From: an uncultured Gemmatimonadota bacterium | GTDB lineage: Bacteria; Gemmatimonadota; Gemmatimonadetes; Gemmatimonadales; Gemmatimonadaceae | Direction of reading: 5' to 3' | Assembly (NCBI GenBank): GCA_946478895.1 | Contig: CAMLDY010000142.1 | Coordinates: 1 to 5,739, forward strand | DNA: 5,739 nucleotides | Shown: positions 1-5,449 of the stretch, one piece after another | Layout of the letters: each line of letters starts with the position of its first letter | How positions within the stretch are numbered: the stretch's first letter is position 1 | Notes under the pieces: generated by a model | The model's database searches: none | What the model saw: the letters and a program-made list of their open reading frames with translations, nothing else | What the model was told of the DNA's origin: nothing | Program-made: the position numbers and the translations under genes

Positions 1-965
1 ATCTCGCCGAGAAATGGCACGCCGAGCTCCGACGCGACGACCTGGCCGGCACCGCGGCCAAACACACCGCTCATGTTCTCGACGATGCCAAGCACCGGCA
101 CCTCGAGTGCCCGGAACATCTCCGCGGCTTTGCGCGCCTCGGCCGCCGCAACGCGCGGCGGCTGTGTCACGATCACGGCGCCCGAAAGCGCCACCGCTTG
201 CGCGAGGCTCAACGGCACATCGCCAGTGCCGGGCGGTAAGTCGACCACGAGCACGTCGAGCTCCGGCCATGCGACGCCGCGCGCGAATTGTTTGACGGCT
301 TTCGACACCATTGGTCCGCGCCAGATCGCCGGCGAGCCTTCGCCAAGAAAAAAGCCGAAGCTGATCATTGGAAGGCCGTGGCTCATGAGCGGCTCGATGT
401 GTTTTTCGGGCGACATGCGCACCTTCGATGCGCCGTCCTCCATTCCGAGTAGAATTGGGAGACTCGGGCCGTAGATGTCCGCGTCGAGCAGTCCGACACG
501 CAAACCCTCGTGCGCAAGCGCCAGCGCGAGATTGATCGCGACGGTGCTCTTGCCGACGCCGCCTTTCCCGGCGCCGACGGCGATGACGTGGCGCACGCTC
601 GAAAGGCGCACCTGATCGGACCACGGATCCGATGCCCTGGGCTGGCGCGGAGTCGGTGGTGCGGTCGGGGCGACGATCTCGACGGCGATGCCAGTCGCAC
701 CCAATGGCGCGAGTGCCGCGCCGATGGCGGAACGCAGGCGAGCGGGAATCGTGTCGTCGGTTGTGCGCAGCCCGAGCCGAACTTTCACGCGGCCATCACA
801 CACACTCACATGCTGCACCATGCCGAACGACACCAGATCGCGGGTGAGGCCGGGATAGCTGACCTGCTTGAGCGCATCGGTGATGCGTTCGGGGGTGAGG
901 ACGCCGGCGACAGCAGCGCCGGGGTCGCGCTGATTCAGACGTGGGGAAGGAGGCGGAGACGTCAT
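1..965 (-). CDS. mrp: Mrp/ApbC-family Fe-S cluster carrier ATPase with N-terminal DUF59 domain (3' end outside window)
   Basis: This is a P-loop NTPase of the Mrp/NBP35 (ApbC) family, cytosolic carriers that deliver Fe-S clusters to apo-proteins. About 321 residues are visible; family members are usually about 350-380, so a short C-terminal part is missing. Seen: a DUF59/MIP18-type domain at about residues 24-98 (YPGLTRDLVSFGMV), then the deviant Walker A GAGKGGVGKST at 131-141, LLDADIYGPS at 159-168 and the switch DLPPGTGD at 242-249. ATG 965 is the only usable start, because an in-frame TGA lies upstream with no GTG/TTG between; its Shine-Dalgarno is weak. Oddities: the CxxC expected just after ENMSG (residues 296-300) is absent, the loop being shortened to VFGRGAG, and the DUF59 TTPxCP segment reads TTDDTIP (68-74). 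The only cysteine seen is C56. It lies 64 bases downstream of the Crp-like gene on the same strand. Confidence 0.95.
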   Translation of the reverse strand, partial: MTSPPPSPRLNQRDPGAAVAGVLTPERITDALKQVSYPGLTRDLVSFGMVQHVSVCDGRVKVRLGLRTTDDTIPARLRSAIGAALAPLGATGIAVEIVAPTAPPTPRQPRASDPWSDQVRLSSVRHVIAVGAGKGGVGKSTVAINLALALAHEGLRVGLLDADIYGPSLPILLGMEDGASKVRMSPEKHIEPLMSHGLPMISFGFFLGEGSPAIWRGPMVSKAVKQFARGVAWPELDVLVVDLPPGTGDVPLSLAQAVALSGAVIVTQPPRVAAAEARKAAEMFRALEVPVLGIVENMSGVFGRGAGQVVASELGVPFLGE

Positions 966-997
966 CCCTAACGGTCGCTCTTCCCGGCGGCCAACGG

Positions 998-1013
998 TGT
1001 GACGGATGTCTCA
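998..1013. promoter_or_regulatory. Candidate CRP-like operator upstream of mrp
   Basis: TGTGA-CGGATG-TCTCA matches the CRP consensus TGTGA-N6-TCACA at 9 of 10 positions. It lies 33-48 bases upstream of the mrp ATG, in the gap between the Crp-like gene and mrp. The same stretch can be read as TGTGA-N8-TCACG (998-1015), which has the same half-sites as the site at 1816-1831 but two bases more spacing. Assignment to the adjacent regulator is an inference. Confidence 0.45.
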
Positions 1014-1029
1014 CGCCGCGCCGCGACCG

Positions 1030-1770
1030 CTAGTGTGCGTTTGTCTTCGAATCGCTTGCCGGAAGGAGCGCGCGAAGACGCTGAAGATCGGGGATCAGTA
1101 GGCGACTGCGCCCGAGCGACTCGATCAGTCCCTTGGTACGGAGCTGTTTCATGGCGCGGGAAACCGATTCCCGCGCTGTGCCGATCTCGTACGCCAGCTC
1201 TTCCTGGGTCCGATCGAGCTCGATCTCCACGGCGCCGGGCTTCGCCGTGCGGACTCCAGAGCGCTCTGCGTACCCAACCAGCAGCATCGCCAGGCGCGCC
1301 GCGACGTCCCGAAATGCGAGCGTCTCGGTGAGATGAACCAGATGTCGCAAGCGCCGGCCGAGAGCGCGGATGATTGCCTGGGCGACGTCAGGCTGGCTCC
1401 GATACAGGGACTCGAACGCTGTACGCGGCAGAAAGACAAGCTCGCACTCCTCGATCGTCACCGCCGAGGCCGGATAGCTGCCGCCGTCGAACAGCGGCAG
1501 CTCGGCGACGGTTCGGCCAGGTCCCTCAACGTGCAGCACCTGTTCGCGCCCCACGAGATCGGTGCGGTAGATGCGCACGCGTCCGGATTTGATCAGGAAC
1601 AGTCCGCGGCATTCCTCCCCGGTGGTGAACAATACGTGCCCCGCACCGGTGGTCTTCGTAACGCTCCGACCGGCGAGCTGTCGCACGGCGTCGTCGCCAA
1701 GCTCCGCGAAGATCGGCACGCCGCGAAGAAGCTCGAGAACAGTCAGGCGATGGGTGTCGGCGTCGGCCAT
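1030..1770 (-). CDS. Crp/Fnr-family transcriptional regulator
   Basis: A 246-residue DNA-binding regulator with an N-terminal cyclic-nucleotide-binding-type beta-roll (about residues 19-130), a dimerisation helix (about 133-160) and a C-terminal winged helix (HTH about 188-210). The recognition helix reads TARESVSRAMKQL; R200, E201 and R205 match the spacing of R180, E181 and R185 of E. coli CRP, which read GTGA. The ligand pocket differs: E90 matches CRP E72, but the positions of the phosphate-binding R82 and S83 hold P100 and A101, so cAMP is unlikely to bind in the classical way. The four-cysteine Fe-S arrangement of FNR is absent (only C54 and C109). The effector is unknown. ATG 1770 is chosen because family homology begins just after it; the upstream GTG 1830 would add a basic 20-residue tail and place the operator inside the gene. 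ATG 1770 has no Shine-Dalgarno. Probably autoregulated, with mrp downstream. Confidence 0.93.
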   Translation of the reverse strand: MADADTHRLTVLELLRGVPIFAELGDDAVRQLAGRSVTKTTGAGHVLFTTGEECRGLFLIKSGRVRIYRTDLVGREQVLHVEGPGRTVAELPLFDGGSYPASAVTIEECELVFLPRTAFESLYRSQPDVAQAIIRALGRRLRHLVHLTETLAFRDVAARLAMLLVGYAERSGVRTAKPGAVEIELDRTQEELAYEIGTARESVSRAMKQLRTKGLIESLGRSRLLIPDLQRLRALLPASDSKTNAH

Positions 1771-1893
1771 GATGAAGAAATATCGCCGTTTGCGTCGATG
1801 TTGCGGCCGCGAATCTGTGACAACAGTCACGCATCGCAGTCCCGATCCTCGCGAAACTTCGATCGATCGGAAACGTTCTCGAGGAGACAGTCA
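1771..1893. other. Divergent intergenic region between the regulator and the DUF59 gene
   Basis: This 123-base gap must hold the promoters for the minus-strand regulator and the plus-strand DUF59 gene. It contains one strong palindrome (1816-1831) and a self-complementary CGATCGATCG at 1860-1869. The plus-strand gene has a clear GAGGAGA at 1881-1887. The minus-strand gene has none; an AT-rich GATATTTC (minus strand, about 1777-1784) lies directly before its ATG and could be a -10 of a leaderless transcript. No convincing paired -35/-10 was found on either strand. Confidence 0.5.
1816..1831. promoter_or_regulatory. CRP-like palindromic operator between the divergent genes
   Basis: TGTGA-CAACAG-TCACG contains a perfect GTGAC-N4-GTCAC inverted repeat and matches the CRP consensus TGTGA-N6-TCACA at 9 of 10 positions. 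It lies 46-61 bases upstream of the regulator's ATG and 63-78 bases upstream of the DUF59 ATG. The regulator encoded alongside has the CRP-type R-E-x-x-x-R recognition residues, so autoregulation and control of both divergent units is the simplest reading. Binding itself is inferred. Confidence 0.65.
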
Positions 1894-2199
1894 ATGCCCA
1901 CCGACAGCGAGGAGTCCCGCCTCACCATTCTCTGGACAGCGCTCGCGAGTGTCATCGACCCTGAGCTAGGGCTTGACATCGTTACGCTCGGGCTTGTCTA
2001 TGGCGTCGAGCTGGACGGATCGGTCGCGCGGATCACCTATACGCTGACGACGCCGGGCTGTCCGATGGAAAGAGTCATCACCGACGGCATCCGCGGCGCT
2101 GTGCTCGCCGTCGAGGGGATCACGCGGGTGGATACCCATGTGGTGTGGGATCCGGCGTGGCATCCCGGCATGATTGCGTCGAACGCGTTTCCTGCCTGA
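1894..2199 (+). CDS. Small DUF59/MIP18-family (SufT/PaaD-like) Fe-S assembly protein
   Basis: A 101-residue single-domain protein of the DUF59 (MIP18, COG2151) family, whose members help mature Fe-S proteins. Seen: the N-terminal helix and DPELGLDIVTLGLVYGVEL (residues 22-40), the signature TLTTPGCPM (50-58) with conserved C56, and the C-terminal VVWDPAWHPGMI that matches the usual DPPWxPxM ending. Length is normal for the family. The frame is open back to 1333, but homology begins at ATG 1894 and GAGGAGA (1881-1887) sits six bases before it; the upstream part is only the antisense of the regulator gene. It faces the cupin gene convergently across a 39-base gap with no obvious hairpin terminator. 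Together with mrp it brackets the Crp-like gene, suggesting one Fe-S maturation unit. Confidence 0.93.
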   Translation: MPTDSEESRLTILWTALASVIDPELGLDIVTLGLVYGVELDGSVARITYTLTTPGCPMERVITDGIRGAVLAVEGITRVDTHVVWDPAWHPGMIASNAFPA

Positions 2200-2238
2200 C
2201 GCGGATCATCGGTGAAGATTGAAGCGCCGCCTGTGAAA

Positions 2239-2628
2239 TCACGTCCCTCGGGTGTCGGCCGATCGCTCTGAGGCCGGCGCTGCAACCGTCAAAAGGAAGA
2301 GGCTCCCGCCACTGGAGCTCACGGCGTGGGCGACGCCCGCATCGAGAGTAAGCACGTCGCCTGCGGCGAGCGGCCATTTTTTGCTCTCCGTCGCAACTTC
2401 CATCGCGCCGTCGAGCACCTGGATGCTGACGGGCCCGGGAGATGTGTGCTCGGCGAGAGTGCCGCCCGCGCTGATGCCGACCAGAGTAACTCGCAGCGAT
2501 CCCATCTTCACGAGCGTACGCGCCACTCTCCCTGACGCCGAGCTCAATTCCTGACGAACGCGCTGCATCTCATCGCGCAGCTGGAACGAAAGCTCTGTTC
2601 CAGAAATCTGGTGTCGAACCGGTGACAT
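2239..2628 (-). CDS. Small single-domain cupin protein
   Basis: A 129-residue protein with a helical N-terminus (about residues 8-35) and one cupin beta-barrel (about 42-117). Motif 1 covers GGTLAEH (55-61) through VLDG (71-74); motif 2 covers AAGDVLTLDAGVAHAV (88-103). Of the usual cupin metal ligands (HxH and Glu in motif 1, His in motif 2) only H61 and H101 are recognisable and the Glu position holds a hydrophobic residue. It may therefore bind metal weakly or act as a sensor or binding protein rather than an enzyme; substrate and role are unknown. ATG 2628 is set by GAGGAGAG four bases upstream; the longer frame to 2793 shows no homology and crosses the divergent promoter region. It is divergent from the membrane-protein operon starting at 2869. 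Confidence 0.88.
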   Translation of the reverse strand: MSPVRHQISGTELSFQLRDEMQRVRQELSSASGRVARTLVKMGSLRVTLVGISAGGTLAEHTSPGPVSIQVLDGAMEVATESKKWPLAAGDVLTLDAGVAHAVSSSGGSLFLLTVAAPASERSADTRGT

Positions 2629-2868
2629 GCGACTCTCCTCCACTTCATTGCATGATAACTCATCTGCTGACGCCGGCCCACGCCATCGACGGGATCGCGA
2701 CGCGCAGTTGAGCCGTAAAGAACGACGCCGAACGAATTGAATGCAGGGAACAGATTGTGCGAATGCATGAAAATGCGCCGAGTCCGGCGACACCCACCAA
2801 CGAAGGTCATGCAGTGCGTCGACCGGCGCGACTGCGAGGCCAGAAGCTTCAGTGCGAGGAGAACTTCA
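2629..2868. other. Divergent intergenic region between cupin gene and membrane-protein operon
   Basis: These 240 bases should hold both promoters. For the cupin, the minus strand carries TATCAT (plus coordinates 2652-2657), five of six to a sigma70 -10 and suitably placed before the ribosome site, but no -35 fits. For the plus-strand operon only TTGAAT (2737-2742) and GGGAAC (2746-2751) resemble -35 elements, and neither is followed by a clear -10 at the right distance. The only likely leader structure is a weak imperfect stem with GCAGT/ACTGC arms (2811-2835). The plus-strand Shine-Dalgarno GAGGAGA is at 2856-2862. Confidence 0.4.
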
Positions 2869-3354
2869 ATGGCGATAGATCGAACCGACAGCCCGTTCCA
2901 GCCCGAAGCGTTGATCCAGCACGGCGGCAACGGTCGCGTCCGTGAAGAAGCCCAGAACGCGTCAATCGGTGAGCTGCTCAAGCGACTTTCTTCGGACGGC
3001 AGTCACCTCGTGCAACAGGAGATCCAGCTCGCGAAAGCCGAGCTGCAGGAGAGTGCGTCGAGGGCGGCGAGCGCTGCGGCAAAGATTGGCATTGCGGCCG
3101 GACTGGCGCTGCCGGGAATAATGGCGATCACCGCCGCGCTGGTGATTGGCCTCGGCATCATCATCGACAGCTACTGGTTGTCCGCGCTGATCGTGGGCGT
3201 GGTGATTCTTGCCGTGGCGGGATTCATGGTGAAACGCGCACTCTCGGGATTCAAGTCCGGTCTCGCACCAAGAGAGACGGTGCGCACCGTACGCGAAGAC
3301 ATCGATTGGGCAAAGCGCGAGTCCGGCCGCGTAAAGCAGGGACTCTCGGCCTGA
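2869..3354 (+). CDS. Phage holin superfamily III / DUF1469 (YqjE-like) membrane protein
   Basis: A 161-residue integral membrane protein of the DUF1469/YqjE family (PF07332-type). Despite the database name 'phage holin', chromosomal members are housekeeping or stress membrane proteins. Seen: the typical amphipathic segment SIGELLKRLSSDGSHLVQQE (residues 32-51) continuing to about 70, two TM helices (about 76-99 and 103-121), and a charged tail with PRETVRTVREDIDWAKRES (134-152), also typical. Termini are predicted on the same side, likely cytoplasmic. ATG 2869 is preceded by GAGGAGA at six bases; the longer frame to 2737 has no homology. It is the first gene of a four-gene run; the next start is 45 bases past its stop. 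Its partnership with DUF883-like genes parallels yqjD-yqjE in E. coli. Confidence 0.9.
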   Translation: MAIDRTDSPFQPEALIQHGGNGRVREEAQNASIGELLKRLSSDGSHLVQQEIQLAKAELQESASRAASAAAKIGIAAGLALPGIMAITAALVIGLGIIIDSYWLSALIVGVVILAVAGFMVKRALSGFKSGLAPRETVRTVREDIDWAKRESGRVKQGLSA

Positions 3355-3399
3355 CGGGCGAACTTGCACAGACCACAACGACACAGTGATGGAGGAGCA

Positions 3400-3945
3400 A
3401 TGGGTAATTCGATTGAGACAACGGGCGGCGACGCCGGCTACAGTACGGATGGTATGAGCGTCGCGGGCGCGGCCGCCCGCGACCAGGGAATCAACAGCGC
3501 GCCGGAATCGCAGCCTCGGTCACTCGTCGAGAGGGCGAAGAGCTCGGCGGAAGATCGGGTGCGCTCCGCGGCGATGACGGGCAGGACGCGCGCAATCGAG
3601 ACGGTAAGCGGTCTCGCGCAGTCGCTGCGCACCGGCGGGCAGCAGCTCCAGGATCAGGGTAGCACCGCCGCCAATCTCGTGGAACAGGCCGCCGACCGAC
3701 TGGACAGTGTTGCTCGCTATCTCCAAAACACCGAGCTCGACGAGGTGGTGAGGAAAACGGAGACCTGGGCCCGCCAGAACCCGGCGCTCTTCGTCGGGAG
3801 CGCGTTCGTCGTCGGATTACTCGGTGCGCGGTTTCTCAAGAGCTCGCAACGAGGTATCTCGCAGCAGCAGTCCGCTTCGCTCAGCTCGACCAGCACGTTT
3901 GCTGACCGCGAGGTGCCGAGATCGCCGGTTGTGGAGGGCGCATGA
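3400..3945 (+). CDS. Single-TM helical membrane-anchored protein with DUF883-like C-terminus
   Basis: A 181-residue protein not recognisable as a named family over its whole length. Residues 1-40 are Gly/Ser/Ala-rich and probably disordered; 41-125 are charged and amphipathic, rich in Ala, Glu, Gln and Arg with no Cys, likely coiled or membrane-surface helix. A single TM segment (about 129-146) follows the ARQNP motif and ends in RFLKSS, like the glycine-rich C-terminal anchors of DUF883 proteins (ElaB/YqjD). A Ser/Gln-rich tail of about 30 residues follows. Start ATG 3400 is fixed by GGAGGAG (3391-3397). Its TGA overlaps the next gene's ATG (ATGA at 3942-3945), so the two are translationally coupled. 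An envelope or stress role is inferred from neighbours only. Confidence 0.82.
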   Translation: MGNSIETTGGDAGYSTDGMSVAGAAARDQGINSAPESQPRSLVERAKSSAEDRVRSAAMTGRTRAIETVSGLAQSLRTGGQQLQDQGSTAANLVEQAADRLDSVARYLQNTELDEVVRKTETWARQNPALFVGSAFVVGLLGARFLKSSQRGISQQQSASLSSTSTFADREVPRSPVVEGA

Positions 3946-4718
3946 ACGCCGATTCATACTCGCGTGATGGCTCTTCGGCCACCGCCGGCACTCGGGCCGA
4001 CATCGAGGCCACCCGCGCGCGAATGGGTGAGACTATCGAGGAGCTCGGCGTACGACTCAATCCATCGCGCCTCAAGCAGCAGGCAAAGGACAAGGTTCGC
4101 GATGCAACCATCGGACGGGTACAAACAATGGCAAATACAACGGTAGACAAAGCGACATCGGCCGGCCAGCGGGTGACGTCGGTCATTCGTGAGAATCCCA
4201 TTCCGGCGGCATTGATCGCAGCGGGCATCAGCTGGCTGGTGGTCAACAGCCGTCGCAGCAGCTCATCGTCGTCGGATTCTTCGTCCGACTCGAGGACACC
4301 ATCGTACGGGTCGATCGAAGAGCAGGGGATCAACGACAATCTTCGCGACAAGGCCGGCGCTGCGGCGGAGGGAGTCCAGGATGCGGCGCACCACGTCAAG
4401 GAAAAAGCCGGCAGCATGGCGAGCAACATCGCCCGGACCACCCGCGACAAGACCGACAAAGTGGCCCGCACCATCGAGGACAATCCGCTGCCGCTCGGAA
4501 TCATCGCCGTCGCTTTGGGTCTCGCGGCCGGCTTCGCGGTGCCCTCGACGCGTAAGGAAAGCGAGCTCGTTGGCGACAAGCGTGACGAGCTGATCGACAA
4601 AGCGCGCGATGCGGTCGAAGAGAAAAAGAACCAGGCGAAGAACGTCGCAAAGCGCGTCGTGAACGAGGCCAGGTCGACTGCCACCGAAGCAGCGCGCGAA
4701 GAAGGTCTCACCAGTTAG
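3942..4718 (+). CDS. DUF3618-family membrane protein with two repeated TM modules
   Basis: A 258-residue protein. The N-terminus (about residues 18-60: IEATRARMGETIEELGVRL followed by NPSRLKQQAKDKVRDA) is the DUF3618 signature. Two similar modules follow, each a charged amphipathic helix ending in an N-P-x-P turn and a TM helix: IRENPIPAAL (82-91, TM to about 102) and IEDNPLPLGI (178-187, TM to about 200). They are separated by a serine-rich linker (105-117) and an LEA-like Ala/Lys/Glu segment (133-176). The C-terminal 55 residues are strongly charged, LEA-like helix. With two TM helices, both tails would lie on one side, likely cytoplasmic. It overlaps the previous gene by four bases, with GGAGG at 3933-3937. 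The family function is unknown; roles in membrane protection or stress are inferred. Confidence 0.88.
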   Translation: MNADSYSRDGSSATAGTRADIEATRARMGETIEELGVRLNPSRLKQQAKDKVRDATIGRVQTMANTTVDKATSAGQRVTSVIRENPIPAALIAAGISWLVVNSRRSSSSSSDSSSDSRTPSYGSIEEQGINDNLRDKAGAAAEGVQDAAHHVKEKAGSMASNIARTTRDKTDKVARTIEDNPLPLGIIAVALGLAAGFAVPSTRKESELVGDKRDELIDKARDAVEEKKNQAKNVAKRVVNEARSTATEAAREEGLTS

Positions 4719-4744
4719 CGATACACGCACCTCACGGAGATATC

Positions 4745-5287
4745 ATGGGATTACTCGACGCGGTTCAGGGTCAGCTCGATCAGTCTGCAGTCACCCAGAT
4801 CAGCCAGAAGCTCGGCATCAACCCGGCGCTCGCGCAGACTGCCGTCGCTGCTGCCGTTCCGATGATCGTCGCCGGGATGGCCAAACACGCCGCGACGCCG
4901 GGCGGCGCACAGACAATTGAAAACGCCGCTGAAAGCCACCGCGACGTTGCCGACAATGTTGGGTCCGTACTGCAGGCCGGCCCTCCTGAAGACAATACCG
5001 GTCTGCTCGGAAAGATCCTTGGCCAACACCACGACACGGTGAAGGATGGGGTCCAGAAGGCCACCGGTCTCGATACCCAGAAAGCCGGCAAGCTGTTGAT
5101 GATGCTTTCGCCCATCGTGCTCGGGATGCTGGCACGCAAGCAGTTCGGCGGGCAGAACGCCCAACCCCAGCCGGCCGATATCACCACGACACTGCAACGG
5201 GAGGCAGGCGAAGCGCGGCAGCAGGTCCAGATCCAGGCTCCTCAGGCGCAAGGCGTGCTCGGCCAGCTACTCGACGGCATCAGATAG
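4745..5287 (+). CDS. DUF937-family protein
   Basis: A 180-residue protein of the DUF937 family (PF06078-type; function unknown). Seen: the family-typical start MGLLDAVQGQL, the helical block KLGINPALAQTAVAAAVPMI (residues 22-41), GLLGKILG (86-93) and a second helical block TGLDTQKAGKLLMMLSPIVL (107-126) with GMLARKQ. A Gln/Pro-rich spacer (136-169) leads to a C-terminal GVLGQLLDGIR, a short amphipathic ending repeated in style from GLLGKILG. No signal peptide or definite TM helix is seen; the two Ala/Met-rich stretches are amphipathic. The gene begins 26 bases after the DUF3618 gene, with ACGGAGA at 4734-4740 and four bases spacing, and is followed at once by the terminator at 5291. It is therefore the last gene of the operon that starts at 2869. 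Confidence 0.9.
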   Translation: MGLLDAVQGQLDQSAVTQISQKLGINPALAQTAVAAAVPMIVAGMAKHAATPGGAQTIENAAESHRDVADNVGSVLQAGPPEDNTGLLGKILGQHHDTVKDGVQKATGLDTQKAGKLLMMLSPIVLGMLARKQFGGQNAQPQPADITTTLQREAGEARQQVQIQAPQAQGVLGQLLDGIR

Positions 5288-5290
5288 CAC

Positions 5291-5339
5291 CAAAAACGCC
5301 CCGTAAAGCGCTTGTACCGGGCTCTACGGGGCGTTTTTG
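5291..5339 (+). terminator. Strong intrinsic terminator, potentially bidirectional
   Basis: CAAAAACGCCCCGTA (5291-5305) pairs perfectly with TACGGGGCGTTTTTG (5325-5339), a 15-bp stem with GC-rich core and a five-T run on its 3' arm. The 19-base loop contains the palindrome AAGCGCTT (5306-5313). It begins three bases after the DUF937 stop codon, closing that operon. Because the A-run is part of the left arm, it could also end minus-strand transcripts. Confidence 0.92.
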
Positions 5340-5413
5340 CATCTGTCGGCTTTTTGCTGACATCGGGCGGGGCGTTCCCTGAGCAAAAATCCAGCAATTT
5401 CCGACTAAGAAGA

Positions 5414-5427
5414 CTTCGGTTCCGAAG
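5414..5427. repeat. Perfect inverted repeat in leader of the cupredoxin gene (first of two)
   Basis: CTTCGG-TT-CCGAAG is a 6-bp perfect inverted repeat with a two-base centre, followed shortly by TTTT at 5430-5433. It lies 41-54 bases before the ATG at 5468. It could be a protein-binding site or part of an mRNA hairpin; the sequence alone does not decide. Confidence 0.5.
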
Positions 5428-5431
5428 CATT

Positions 5432-5449
5432 TTGAACTCCGTAGTTCAA
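5432..5449. repeat. Perfect 7-4-7 inverted repeat before the cupredoxin gene
   Basis: TTGAACT-CCGT-AGTTCAA is a perfect inverted repeat with 7-bp arms, ending 18 bases before the ATG at 5468 and just before the Shine-Dalgarno CGGAGA (5458-5463). Its position suits a repressor operator near a transcription start, or an RNA hairpin next to the ribosome site. It is not a standard LexA box: the GAAC/GTTC arms are six bases apart rather than four. Confidence 0.6.

Noticed and set aside
1333..1893. Upstream in-frame extension of the DUF59 gene
   Set aside because: It lies antisense to the Crp-like gene, has no domain similarity, and a strong Shine-Dalgarno marks ATG 1894.
2232..2243. TGTGA-AA-TCACG as a third CRP-like site
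   Set aside because: Half-sites match but the spacer is two bases instead of six, and it spans the cupin stop codon between convergent genes, where no promoter is expected.
2869..3354. 'Holin' annotation as a sign of prophage
   Set aside because: The protein is of the chromosomal DUF1469/YqjE type, and no lysin, integrase, tail or attachment-like repeats are nearby.
4173..4186. GTGAC-N4-GTCAT inside the DUF3618 gene as a regulator site
   Set aside because: It matches the CRP consensus at only about 7 of 10 positions and lies within coding sequence; such matches are expected by chance.
3881..4711. 276-residue open frame on the minus strand opposite the DUF3618 gene
   Set aside because: It is Ser/Arg/Ala-rich antisense of a gene with clear family motifs, has no ribosome site or homology-like motif, and is the kind of shadow frame high G+C produces.
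5345..5361. GTCGGC-TTTTT-GCTGAC as a second terminator
   Set aside because: The stem is six pairs with one G-T wobble, and the T-run lies in the loop rather than after the stem.
5432..5449. LexA (SOS) box
   Set aside because: GAAC and GTTC arms are separated by six bases instead of the four of the Gram-positive-type box, and the downstream gene is not a typical SOS gene.
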